64,000 bases of DNA from Desulfobacterales bacterium (GTDB taxonomy: Bacteria; Desulfobacterota; Desulfobacteria; Desulfobacterales; JADGBH01): contig JADGBH010000007.1 of NCBI GenBank assembly GCA_015231595.1, positions 38,949-102,948 of the forward strand, given 5' to 3'. Shown in pieces: positions 28,446-38,308 of the stretch (positions within the stretch are counted from its first letter, which is position 1; each line of letters begins with the position of its first letter). The notes under the pieces were generated by a model, which was not told where the DNA came from, did no database searches, and saw only the letters and a list, made by a program, of their open reading frames with translations. Made by a program: the position numbers and the translations under genes.

Positions 28446-29507
28446 CTAAAAAGGTATATCCATAATTTTTGCAATTTTATTTAAAACCTGTAAAGCCTTA
28501 TCAACATCAAAAATTTTGATTAAATAATAAAACTCATTAGCTTCTTTTTCAAAATTTAAAGATTTGAGAATATTTTTTAATTCTTTACTCTTTTCCATGG
28601 CCTTAACTAAGTCTGTATCAATAAAATTCTTGATATCTTCAATAATTCGACTTATATCTATCTTATTAAAAGCGGATACATTATCTGCGTTGATACGATT
28701 ATCTTTAATACATGACGTAATGTTATGGATATCTTCCATAACATTATTTAACTCTTTAGTAAATATTGCAAAAAGTTCTGTTTCAATATTTTTTTCATTT
28801 TTGACATCAGCTTCTAATTTTGAACTAATTTCATAAAGTTTAAATGCCGCAATATTGCCTGAAGAGCCTTTTAAATTATGAAGTAAACGATATAGGGTTT
28901 TGTTATCTTTATTCTCTAATTCTTTAATTTGCTTATCTATTTCAGAGTAATTATTTTTAAAGTCAAGGAGCAGAGTTAAATACAAATCCTTATTACCAAG
29001 AAGTCTTTCAATTCCTTTTTCAAAAGATATTGATTCAAATTCTTTTTGCGTTTCAAATATCGGAGATTTTTTTAAAATTTCTTTTGAAACAGGATTCTTT
29101 TTACATAAGACTTTATTAATCATAGAATAAATTTGATAGGAATCAGATCCTTTTTCGAGATAATCATTCATACCTGCTTTAAGACATGCATCTATTTCAT
29201 CTTCTATTGAATGGGAACTCATAGCAATAATAGGAACATTATCAAAACGGTTATCTTTTCGTATGATTTTTGTGGCTTCTATCCCTCCCATAATCGGCAT
29301 TTCTATATCCATCAAAATAGCATCAACAATTATATTTTTTTCTAATAATATATTAACAGCTTCTTTGCCGTTATCTACTGAAAGAACATTGATTCCAATA
29401 TGTTTTAAAATTTCAGAAACAATTTCACGGTTAATGAAACTGTCTTCAACTAAAAGAATTTTTTTATCTTTTAAATCTTCAAAGTTTAATTTTTTTTTAT
29501 TTTCCAA
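28446..29507 (-). CDS. Receiver-HPt phosphotransfer protein
   Basis: A 353-residue protein with an N-terminal receiver (about 15-135: LLVEDSFINRE, ILMDIEMPIMGG, YLEKGS) and an HPt domain (about 170-270) with the phospho-histidine in LLHNLKGSSGN. A helical tail ends with IFDVDKALQVLNKI. The architecture suits a phosphate shuttle between a hybrid kinase and a downstream receiver. The start codon is TTG at 29507, with AAGGA seven bases before it and no suitable ATG. It sits between the PAS hybrid kinase and the REC-HK-REC kinase, all on one strand with short gaps. Confidence 0.88.
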   Translation of the reverse strand: MENKKKLNFEDLKDKKILLVEDSFINREIVSEILKHIGINVLSVDNGKEAVNILLEKNIIVDAILMDIEMPIMGGIEATKIIRKDNRFDNVPIIAMSSHSIEDEIDACLKAGMNDYLEKGSDSYQIYSMINKVLCKKNPVSKEILKKSPIFETQKEFESISFEKGIERLLGNKDLYLTLLLDFKNNYSEIDKQIKELENKDNKTLYRLLHNLKGSSGNIAAFKLYEISSKLEADVKNEKNIETELFAIFTKELNNVMEDIHNITSCIKDNRINADNVSAFNKIDISRIIEDIKNFIDTDLVKAMEKSKELKNILKSLNFEKEANEFYYLIKIFDVDKALQVLNKIAKIMDIPF

Positions 29508-29565
29508 AATGTTATCCTTACTTTTTTAAGTTATTTTAAAAAAAACATCTTTAGGATGCCAAAAA

Positions 29566-31380
29566 TTAAATAGCTTTATATAATTCATTTATAAGTTCTT
29601 CAGACGTATAAGGTTTATGGAGAAATCCTGTCAACTCTTGTAAATCTATTTTTTTTGCAATGTCATCTTTATTATAACCGCTTGATAGAATAATCTTTAT
29701 ATTATTTTTTACTTGCTTTAATTCTTTTAATGCTTCACATCCATTCATTTTAGGCATTGTAAAGTCAAGTATTACAATATCTACCTTATCTTTATTTTTA
29801 GCCAATATTTCTATCCCTTTTGCAGCTTCATCGGCTATAATAGCTTCATATCCATTTTCTTTAAGTATTTCTTCCGCTAAACTAAGAATCGATTCTTCAT
29901 CATCAATTATAAGGATAGTTTTTTTATTAATTTTCTGAAAAATTGGCTTATCGTGTTTTTCCTTTTGAGTTGATTCATGTTCAACAGCTGGAAATAATAC
30001 TCTAAAAATAGACCCTTCATTTATTTTGCTTTTTACTTCTATGGCTCCTTTATGAATTCGAACAATACCAAGCATGACAGGAAGCCCAAGTCCTCTACCT
30101 GTAAATTTAGTTGTAAAAAAAGGATCGAAAATTTTTTCAATGGTTTCTTTGCTCATTCCGCATCCAGTATCAGATACTTGGATATAGGCATAAAGTCCAC
30201 TTGAAAGATTATCATCAATATAAGTATCTTTTAAAAAAGATTCAGATGCGTGCATACTTCCTGTTTCAATAGCTACTTTTCCATTATTATCATTTAATGA
30301 TTCAGAGGCATTTATAACAAGATTCATAATGATTTGTTCAATTTGTACAGGATCAACTTTTATTAAAGGAATGTCGGTATTAAGATTATATTCTAAATCT
30401 ACTTTTTTTGAAATCGATGATTCAATGAGCTGTTTCATTTCTTCTGTTACTTGAGAAAGATTCATCTTTTCGAATACAAATTTCCCTTTGCCAACATACG
30501 CGAGCATGCTATTTGTTAATTTTGATGCCCTTTGGCCTGCTTTCATAATTTCCGCTGTCCATTTATTTATTGAGCTATTTGGAGGAGCATTTGCAAGAAT
30601 AAGATCTGAAAATCCAAGCATAATTTGAAGTAAATTATTAAAATCATGGGCAACTCCTCCAGCCATTATTCCCAGACTTTCAAATTTTTGTGTTTGCAGC
30701 ATTTTCTCTTCAGCTTTTTTTCGCTTAGCTTCTTCAAGTTTTCTTACGGAAATATTTCTTGCTGCTAAAAATACCCCAGTAATAGAATCAGGCTTATAAG
30801 TTGATGCACTTAAAAGAACAGGCATAACTTCACCATTTTTATTTTTTATACTTAATTCTTTATTTTGAATATGTCCATTTTTTAAAGCATAATCAAAAAC
30901 TGATCTCATATTGTTTGATTCTTTAAAGTATTCAAAAACATCTGAACCTATTATATCACTTTTAGAATATCCTGTGGATTCTTCTGCGGCTACATTTAAA
31001 TCTTTTATTTTTCCATAACTATCTGTAATAAACAACGGGTCAGTATTTATTTCAAATAGAGTTCTATTATAAATATTAGCATTGTTTAAATCTGTTTCAG
31101 CTTTTTTAATAGAAATAAAAAAAGGAACAATTTTTATTATTCCAATAAACATTAAAAGAGAAATTAAAAGACCTATACTTTCAGTAAATACTTGAGAAAC
31201 TTGATAGCCTTCTATTATTTCAAAAAGAGATATTATTCTTCGTATAACCATCATGAAAATAGCAGTAGATATAAATAGCCACGAAACAAGATGCTTTGTA
31301 ATTTTTATGAGCTGAATAGCCTTTATTGCAGCTAATACCTGAAATAAAACTGCTACAAAAATGATAAATGAAATTAGCAT
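29566..31380 (-). CDS. Membrane PAS hybrid histidine kinase with receiver
   Basis: A 604-residue inner-membrane sensor. Three N-terminal transmembrane helices (about 2-22, 30-50, 65-92) lie close together with very short loops, so sensing is probably within the membrane. A PAS domain (about 105-215) follows, with LFEINTDPLFITDSYGKI. The kinase core has GIMAGGVAHDFNNLLQIM (phospho-histidine near 248), LVINASESL, DTGCGM and GRGLGLPVMLG. The C-terminal receiver (about 485-600) has IIDDEES, VILDFTMPKMNG and LHKPYT. It is the first gene of a three-gene signalling run and is divergent from the giant macroglobulin-like gene at 31666. Confidence 0.9.
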   Translation of the reverse strand: MLISFIIFVAVLFQVLAAIKAIQLIKITKHLVSWLFISTAIFMMVIRRIISLFEIIEGYQVSQVFTESIGLLISLLMFIGIIKIVPFFISIKKAETDLNNANIYNRTLFEINTDPLFITDSYGKIKDLNVAAEESTGYSKSDIIGSDVFEYFKESNNMRSVFDYALKNGHIQNKELSIKNKNGEVMPVLLSASTYKPDSITGVFLAARNISVRKLEEAKRKKAEEKMLQTQKFESLGIMAGGVAHDFNNLLQIMLGFSDLILANAPPNSSINKWTAEIMKAGQRASKLTNSMLAYVGKGKFVFEKMNLSQVTEEMKQLIESSISKKVDLEYNLNTDIPLIKVDPVQIEQIIMNLVINASESLNDNNGKVAIETGSMHASESFLKDTYIDDNLSSGLYAYIQVSDTGCGMSKETIEKIFDPFFTTKFTGRGLGLPVMLGIVRIHKGAIEVKSKINEGSIFRVLFPAVEHESTQKEKHDKPIFQKINKKTILIIDDEESILSLAEEILKENGYEAIIADEAAKGIEILAKNKDKVDIVILDFTMPKMNGCEALKELKQVKNNIKIILSSGYNKDDIAKKIDLQELTGFLHKPYTSEELINELYKAI

Positions 31381-31531
31381 ATTTTGATTATCCTTAATTT
31401 TGATAGAGTTGAGAATTAAGATAAACTTTACTAATAGTTAAAAAAGAAGTGAAAATCAATAAGAACTTAAAAAGCGTTTGCCATTCTTCATAAATGCATT
31501 GAAAACATGATAATTAAGCTGGATTCAAAAA

Positions 31532-31576
31532 AATAACTGACATAATATTCAGTCGTATAAGGCTAAAATTAAAGGA
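31532..31576. repeat. Short dispersed repeat (AATAACTGACA...AAGGCTAAAATTAAAGG)
   Basis: This segment and 56552-56597 share AATAACTGACA, a TTCAG block and AAGGCTAAAATTAAAGG in the same order with few changes. A more diverged relative lies at 8695-8745. It sits in the 285-base divergent intergenic region 31381-31665, where I see no gene. Confidence 0.5.
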
Positions 31577-31665
31577 TAGTAATTGTATTTAAAATTATTT
31601 TGATGTATGGCTTTAAAAGGAAAAATTATTTTTGAATTAATCTTTTAAAATTTTAAGGAGTAAAT

Positions 31666-34600
31666 ATGAAAAGTTTTCCTTTAGCATTAGGCTTATTTTT
31701 AAGCATTGTAACAACGGCAGCTTCTGGAAAAGAAATAGGATTTATCGAAGATTTTTCCCTTTCTGACGACAGAAATATACCTTTAAATCAGTTAATACCA
31801 GGGACAGAGGATTATTATTATTATACTTGTTTAAATTATTTAAATAACGGAAACATGAAAGATACGGCTGAAGTTCTTAAGCTATGGCTAAAACGCTATG
31901 GTAGAACAATCCTTGCAAGGGAAATTGAATATAGAAAAGCTTTGCTTGAATATGATAATCATTCAAAATCATCTCTTAAATATATTTCATCAGAGCTTGG
32001 TCTTTTATTTAATCATCAAAAAGATATTCAGGACAAAAAACCTGATTTACCTTCAGTTCTCGATGCAAAATTAATAAGCAGAGATACCCTTTTAAACAAT
32101 GCTTACAGGATTCATGGAAATACAACTAATGGCTTTGAAAATTCAGCATTTGAATGGCTTTTATCAAAAGATATACATCCTGATTTACGGCGTCATATTC
32201 TTAGCCAATTAAAAACCCCTTATTACCAGAATCTTCCTAAATTAGTAATTGATGATTTAAAATATCGTTACAGCAGTGGCTTCGGAAGTCTTGAAATTCA
32301 TAGCAATCTTCTTAAAGAGCAGCTTGACGAATGTGTCCAATTAATGCCTAATCTTGCTAATGAATCAGCATTTGTAAATACCTATCTTATACGACTTAAA
32401 CCTAATGAGGATGTTGATATTGAATACAATGCAAAAGAAAAAGAAAAATATTTAGACAGGCTATGGGATTTTGCTTCTAAGCTAAATCCTGTCCATAATT
32501 CCCTTAAGGTAACCATTCTTTATTATAGACTTCTATTCGATCAAAGTATTGGAATATATGATAAAGAACGTTTTATGACTTATCTGTCCCTGCCAAAAAG
32601 TGCTTCTTATGTTAATTCCGATTATCTAAGAAAAGAAGAAAATAAACGATATATAGCCAGTATAAATCAGGATTTTTCTGAATTTACCTTTTTATTACCT
32701 GTTAATAATGATGAGCCCCTAATTAGAGATTATCTAATGCATTTTTTCGTCACTGAGTCTGATTATTCAATTTATATACCTTATATTAATGACATATACT
32801 TAAAAGAATATTTCGCCGAAACAAAAATTTTAAACGGAATAGGCGATATGGAAAAATGGTATTCTATGCTTAACCCTCAAAAATACCAAAGTCTTAAAGA
32901 AAGAATTGACATTGAATTTAGCAAACAGAATCAAATATTTTATAGTCCAGATTCAAAAGTTGAGCTTGATATATATATAAAAAATATCCAAACTCTTATT
33001 GTAAAAGTTTATAAAATCAATACTATCAGTTTTTATCAGACAAACAATAAGGAAATAAACACAGATATTGACCTTGACGGCCTTGTCCCAAATAATGAAT
33101 ATGTCTATAAATACGATGATTCTCCATTACGTCAAACATTAAAACATTTTGAATTTCCAGAATTAAACGAAAAAGGAATTTATGTAATTGAATTTATTGG
33201 TAGCGGAAAAAGCAGCAGAGCAATAATAAAAAAAAGCAGGCTTAAATTTATTGAGTCTTCAGGAATTTCAGGTCATGTATTTACAGTTTTTGACGAACAA
33301 AACAATAAAATAAATGACGCATCCCTTTATATTGGGGGTCATGAATATAAATCAAATGAAAAAGGAACTATCACTGTTCCGTTTACGACAAATCCTCAAA
33401 AAGAATCCGTAATAATTATCCATAAAAATTTTGCATCATTAGATTATTTCAATCATAAATCTGAAGAATATAGTTTATCAGCAGGAATATACGTTGATAG
33501 GGAATCCATTTTAAAACAAAATAAAGCCAAAGTATTAATCAGGCCTTCTTTAAGCGTAAGTGGAACTAAATCTACTGTAAAAGTTCTTGAAAAAACAGTT
33601 CTTGTAATAAATTCAACAGATATTGATGGAATTTCCACATCAAAAGAAATAAAAAATTTTGCTATATATGATGATAAAGAGTCAGTATATGAATTTGCTG
33701 TTCCAGAGCGTTTAAGTTCAGTTAGTTTTGAACTTAAAGCTACCGTTAAAAACGTAAGTCAGAATAAAGATTATAATCTTTCTGTAACAAAAAAATTTGA
33801 TATTAATGAAATAGATAAAACGGAAAAGATTGAATGCATCCATTTAAGCAAATTAACTTCTATAGAAAAAAAGTTTTTGGGAATTTTAGGCTCTAAAACT
33901 AATGAAAGTTATGCGATTGACGTTCTCGGCAAAAATGGAGAGCCCCTTTCAGAAAGGTCTGTTAATTTGGCGTTAAAGCATAAAGATTTTAAAAATTTGG
34001 TATATCCTGTGTTGCAAACAGATCCAAATGGCAGAATCATTCTCGGAAGCCTTGATGATATAGAATGGATTGAAGCAAAAGGACCTGAACAAACTCCTCA
34101 TAAATGGTATTTGATGTCCGACAGCCATAATTATTTTTCATTAATTAATTATCCAGCTGAAAGCTCAATTTTTGTTCCTTATATGGGAAAAAACGATAAG
34201 CCAGATTATTCAGAAATAGCTTTGTTAGAAGTAAGAGGCGGACGATATTTTAAAGACTGTTTTAACGCGCTTTCCATAAAGGACGGTTTTATAAAAATTG
34301 ATAATCTTCCAGAAGGCGATTATGAGCTTTGGCTTAAACCTTTCGAAAAAATGATTCAGATAAAATTAACAGGAAAAGAAAAAGATGTTAAGACTGATAC
34401 CGGATATATTACAGGAGAAAACAGATTTCTTGAAATAAAAAATCCAATTCCTCTTCAAATTTCAACGATATATGAAGATGGCGACAACGTATATATAAAA
34501 CTTGAAAATGCTTCTAAGTATGCAAGAATTCATATTTTTGCTGATAGGTATCTTCCTGCTTTTTCACCCTTTGAATGTCTTGGCAATATTGATTTATTTG

Positions 34601-37600
34601 AAGCTGGACTTATAAAAGCTCCAAAAACAAAATCAATTTACCTTTCAGGAAGGGATATTGGCGACGAATACAGGTATGTTATTGACAGACAATATTTGAC
34701 AAAATTTTCCGGAAATATGTTGAAACGACCGGGACTTTTATTAAATCCATGGGCAATCAGCGATACGACAACTGGAAGACAGGATGCTCAATCTGGAGAA
34801 CAATGGGGAGAAGCTCCGCTGCCTCCTTCGACTTCTTTTGTATCAGCTAAAGCAAAACCTTCTCAAAAAACAAGTGATACAGATTTTGCTAATATTGATT
34901 TCCTTTTAAATTCTTCTGTTTGTTTTTATAATTTAAAGCCGGATCAAAACGGTATTGTTTCAATCGATAGGAGCAAATTAAGCGGAAAGCCTAATCTTAA
35001 CGTCATTGCTGTTGATTTTGAAAATACCGTTTATAAAAATTTTAGTCTTAAAGAAAACGAATTTTCCCAGCCTAAAACAAAGGATCTTAAGCTTGTTTTA
35101 AATCTTAATTCTTCAAATCATTATATAGAAAAAAAGAATATAGCAGTTGTAAAGCCTTCAAGTGAATTTATACTTGCTGATATCCTAACTTCTGAATTAG
35201 AAGCATACGACTCATTAGAAAAAGTTTACAGACTTTTTACAACCTTGAGCAATAACGCAAACTTAAATGAATTTAGTTTTATATTAAAATGGCCTGAACT
35301 TAGCCCTTCTGAAAAATTGGAAAAATATTCTAAATATTCCTGTCATGAATTGAACTTTTTTATATACAAAAAAGATAATAATTTTTTTAATAAGGTTGTA
35401 GCTCCTTATATTAAAAACAAAAAAGATAAAACTTTTATTGATTACTTGCTGATACATAATTCTGGGGATAATTCGATTAAGTCTAAAATATCGGAATTTT
35501 TAAATCCTTGGAATTATCAAAAACTTAATATAGTTGAAAGAATTTTGATCGGTAAAGCTTTAAATGACGGGTATTCAAAACGCCATATTAAAGATATTTT
35601 AGATTTAATTCCTCCGAATATTGAACAATATAATCATCTTTTTAATACAGCATTAAAAACAAGCGCCCTTGATACTGAAAAAGGATTCGGATTTGAAGAT
35701 ACAAAACGAAAAATGAGAGAAGAAGCTGAAATGGAGATGTATGATGCTGCACCTGAACTTGAGGCTTCTGAAAAGATGGAAATGGGTAGAAGTTTTGATG
35801 CAAAAACTCAAGCAGCTCCTTCGCCAAGAAAAATGTCCAGTGAGACCGCAGGAAAAAGATCTAAATCTGCTAAAAAAGATTCAGCAGTACGGCCTGCCGC
35901 TCCTATGGCGATGATGACTCATCTTGCTGATGATATGGATGATAATTTTTATCTCGAAGAGCGGAAAAAAGTTCAAAGACTATATCAAAAATTGGATAAA
36001 ACAAAAGAATACGCTGAAAATAATTATTATAATATTCTGATTGAAAACCAGAATGAATATCTTGTTAAAGTAAATCGATTTTGGCTTGATTTTGCAAACC
36101 ATGATGACAAGCAAAGTTTTTTTTCCAGTAATGTAGCTGAAGCTTCTACGAATTTTACGGAAATGATGTTCGCTCTTTCAGTTCTGGATATTCCATTTTC
36201 AGCTAAAGAGCATAAAACAACTTATGACAAAAATAAAATGATATTAAAGGCTGAAAGCCCTATTATTATTTACAGCAAAGAAATTCAGGAAACTAAAATT
36301 TCTAAATCTAACCAACCGATATTAGTAAGCCAGAACTTTTTTATGTCGAGCGACAGATATATATATGAAAACAACGAAAGCATTGAAAAATATATATCTG
36401 AAGAATTTCTTCTCCATGTTGTTTACGGTTGCCAAATAATAATAACAAACCCTTCAACATCGCGAAAAAAACTTGATGTTTTAATACAAATACCCCAAGG
36501 AGCTATACCAGTAAATAAAAGTCAATATACAAATTCCATTCATATTAATATTGGCTCTTACGCAACAAAAACACTCGAGTACTATTTTTATTTCCCTCAG
36601 AAAGGAAAATATCCGCATTATCCTGTGCACGTATCTCAAAATGAAAATCTCATAGCTTATAATGAGCCTTTTACATTTAACGTTGTGGAAAAGCTTTCTA
36701 AAATAGATAAAACATCATGGGATTATGTATCTCAAAATGGTTCGGATGAAGACGTCATTGAATATCTTAATCAGAATAATATTAACCGGCTTAACTTAGA
36801 ACGCATTGCGTTTAGGCTTAAAAATAAAGCTTTCTTTGATAAAATTACTGAAGTTTTAAAAAAACGACACGTTTATCACAATACTGTTTGGTCATATTCA
36901 ATTTATCATAATAATACCAAGGAGATAAGAGAATATTTACAAAATTGTGATAGTTTTGTTAATTCGTGCGGAGCGTATATTGATTGCAAAATTTTAACGA
37001 TAGATCCTATTATTAGAAAATCATACCAACACCTTGAATATGAGCCCCTTGTAAATGCTAGAGCCCATAAACTCGGCAAAAAACTTGAAATTCAAAACGA
37101 TAAGTTTTATAACCAATATCAACAATTGCTTAAAGTTTTAAGTTACAGGCCTCGCCTTAATGATGACGATATTATGTCTTTAACTTATTATATGTTTCTA
37201 CAAGACCGGATAGAAGATGGTTTAAAATTTTTCGAAAAGGTAAAGCCCGAAAATCTTGTAACAAAGATTCAATACGATTATTTTAAGATTTATTCGGCAT
37301 TTTATAAGGAAAACACTAAACAAGCATTAGAAATAGCAAAAAAATATGCTGATTATCCTGTTAATAAATGGAAAACAATATTTGTAGATAGCCTTACTCA
37401 ATTAGAAGAAATTGAAACCGGTAAAACCAAAACATTAGAAAAGTTTGAAGACAAAGATAAGACAGCAATTAATACCGCTCTTGCGTCAACATCTCCATCA
37501 TTTGATTTTACAGTAGAAGAAAAAATTATAAATTTAAATTATCAAAATTTAGAATCCATCGAAATAACTTATTATCTTATGGATATTGAGCTTCTTTTTT

Positions 37601-38067
37601 CGCGCAATCCTTTTGTAAAAGAATTCAAAGGGCATTTTTCAAATATACTTCCCAATGAAACTCAAAACATAAGTCTTTCTAAAGATAAAAATGTTGAAAC
37701 TGTTCCAATACCTGAAAGATTTGCAAACAGTAATGTAATGATCGAAATAAGCGGAAAAAGCATCAAAAAACAGCTCGCTGTTTATTATAATTCTTTGAAT
37801 GTTCAAATGGTTGAAAACTATGGACAACTTAGAGTAGCAGATAAAAAATCGGATAAGCCTTTATCAAAAATTTATATAAAAGTATATGCTCTAATGAAAG
37901 ACGGCGTTGTTAATTTCTATAAAGACGGATACACTGATTTAAGGGGAATATTTGATTACACGTCTTTAAATACAAACGAAATTGATAATGTTGAAAAATT
38001 TTCAGTGCTTATAATGAGCGATAAAAATGGGACATTAGTAAAGGAGGCTTCGCCACCTAAAAGATAA
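31666..38067 (+). CDS. Giant secreted macroglobulin-like (A2M-type MG domain) protein
   Basis: A 2133-residue protein with an N-terminal signal peptide (MKSFPLALGLFLSIVTTAASG). A helical, TPR-like region spans about 40-400. From about 420 on, beta-rich segments resemble the MG domains of bacterial alpha-2-macroglobulins, for example FYSPDSKVELDIYIKNIQTL followed by VKVYKINT, and several Ig-like stretches such as GISGHVFTVFDEQNNKINDA. A low-complexity, Met/Ala/Lys-rich linker lies near 1355-1425. Further beta domains, a helical repeat region (about 1800-1930) and two final beta domains follow. I see no GCxEQ-type thioester motif, so covalent protease trapping is unlikely. The assignment is from general pattern and is only moderately sure. 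A strong ribosome site (AAGGAG) precedes the ATG. It is a single gene, flanked downstream by repeats. Confidence 0.7.
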   Translation: MKSFPLALGLFLSIVTTAASGKEIGFIEDFSLSDDRNIPLNQLIPGTEDYYYYTCLNYLNNGNMKDTAEVLKLWLKRYGRTILAREIEYRKALLEYDNHSKSSLKYISSELGLLFNHQKDIQDKKPDLPSVLDAKLISRDTLLNNAYRIHGNTTNGFENSAFEWLLSKDIHPDLRRHILSQLKTPYYQNLPKLVIDDLKYRYSSGFGSLEIHSNLLKEQLDECVQLMPNLANESAFVNTYLIRLKPNEDVDIEYNAKEKEKYLDRLWDFASKLNPVHNSLKVTILYYRLLFDQSIGIYDKERFMTYLSLPKSASYVNSDYLRKEENKRYIASINQDFSEFTFLLPVNNDEPLIRDYLMHFFVTESDYSIYIPYINDIYLKEYFAETKILNGIGDMEKWYSMLNPQKYQSLKERIDIEFSKQNQIFYSPDSKVELDIYIKNIQTLIVKVYKINTISFYQTNNKEINTDIDLDGLVPNNEYVYKYDDSPLRQTLKHFEFPELNEKGIYVIEFIGSGKSSRAIIKKSRLKFIESSGISGHVFTVFDEQNNKINDASLYIGGHEYKSNEKGTITVPFTTNPQKESVIIIHKNFASLDYFNHKSEEYSLSAGIYVDRESILKQNKAKVLIRPSLSVSGTKSTVKVLEKTVLVINSTDIDGISTSKEIKNFAIYDDKESVYEFAVPERLSSVSFELKATVKNVSQNKDYNLSVTKKFDINEIDKTEKIECIHLSKLTSIEKKFLGILGSKTNESYAIDVLGKNGEPLSERSVNLALKHKDFKNLVYPVLQTDPNGRIILGSLDDIEWIEAKGPEQTPHKWYLMSDSHNYFSLINYPAESSIFVPYMGKNDKPDYSEIALLEVRGGRYFKDCFNALSIKDGFIKIDNLPEGDYELWLKPFEKMIQIKLTGKEKDVKTDTGYITGENRFLEIKNPIPLQISTIYEDGDNVYIKLENASKYARIHIFADRYLPAFSPFECLGNIDLFEAGLIKAPKTKSIYLSGRDIGDEYRYVIDRQYLTKFSGNMLKRPGLLLNPWAISDTTTGRQDAQSGEQWGEAPLPPSTSFVSAKAKPSQKTSDTDFANIDFLLNSSVCFYNLKPDQNGIVSIDRSKLSGKPNLNVIAVDFENTVYKNFSLKENEFSQPKTKDLKLVLNLNSSNHYIEKKNIAVVKPSSEFILADILTSELEAYDSLEKVYRLFTTLSNNANLNEFSFILKWPELSPSEKLEKYSKYSCHELNFFIYKKDNNFFNKVVAPYIKNKKDKTFIDYLLIHNSGDNSIKSKISEFLNPWNYQKLNIVERILIGKALNDGYSKRHIKDILDLIPPNIEQYNHLFNTALKTSALDTEKGFGFEDTKRKMREEAEMEMYDAAPELEASEKMEMGRSFDAKTQAAPSPRKMSSETAGKRSKSAKKDSAVRPAAPMAMMTHLADDMDDNFYLEERKKVQRLYQKLDKTKEYAENNYYNILIENQNEYLVKVNRFWLDFANHDDKQSFFSSNVAEASTNFTEMMFALSVLDIPFSAKEHKTTYDKNKMILKAESPIIIYSKEIQETKISKSNQPILVSQNFFMSSDRYIYENNESIEKYISEEFLLHVVYGCQIIITNPSTSRKKLDVLIQIPQGAIPVNKSQYTNSIHINIGSYATKTLEYYFYFPQKGKYPHYPVHVSQNENLIAYNEPFTFNVVEKLSKIDKTSWDYVSQNGSDEDVIEYLNQNNINRLNLERIAFRLKNKAFFDKITEVLKKRHVYHNTVWSYSIYHNNTKEIREYLQNCDSFVNSCGAYIDCKILTIDPIIRKSYQHLEYEPLVNARAHKLGKKLEIQNDKFYNQYQQLLKVLSYRPRLNDDDIMSLTYYMFLQDRIEDGLKFFEKVKPENLVTKIQYDYFKIYSAFYKENTKQALEIAKKYADYPVNKWKTIFVDSLTQLEEIETGKTKTLEKFEDKDKTAINTALASTSPSFDFTVEEKIINLNYQNLESIEITYYLMDIELLFSRNPFVKEFKGHFSNILPNETQNISLSKDKNVETVPIPERFANSNVMIEISGKSIKKQLAVYYNSLNVQMVENYGQLRVADKKSDKPLSKIYIKVYALMKDGVVNFYKDGYTDLRGIFDYTSLNTNEIDNVEKFSVLIMSDKNGTLVKEASPPKR

Positions 38068-38079
38068 GTAAATACCTAA

Positions 38080-38167
38080 TACAGTATTTAAGAAAAGTAT
38101 TTTTGTTTAATTGTAAAATCATCTTACCCCCTCTCCCTTGACGGGAGAGGGCTGGGGTGAGGGTGAA
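38080..38167. repeat. 88-bp dispersed repeat, copy 1 (GC-rich core)
   Basis: Starts TACAGTATTTAAGAAAAG and ends in a GC-rich palindrome around CCCTCTCCCTTGACGGGAGA then GGGCTGGGGTGAGGGTG. It matches 60021-60108 with two differences over 88 bases. It lies 12 bases after the giant gene's stop. Confidence 0.8.
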
Positions 38168-38202
38168 CCATAACAAAGCCTTAACTTAATTACTGGAATC
38201 AT

Positions 38203-38261
38203 TTCACCCCCTCCCCCGCCAGCTTGCGCTTGGCGACCCCTCCCGCAAGGGGAGGGGTGAT
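38203..38261. repeat. GC-rich palindromic repeat
   Basis: TCACCCCCTCCCC..CGCC-agcttgcgctt-GGCG..CCTCCCGCAAGG..GGAGGGGTGA is a compound inverted repeat in an otherwise AT-rich gap, between the 88-bp repeat and the AAA-ATPase-like gene. On the plus strand it is also a candidate terminator, but no T-run follows. Confidence 0.5.
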
Positions 38262-38308
38262 TATGAAAAAATTACACCATTTTATGAGAACTATAGGAGT
38301 TTAAATAA

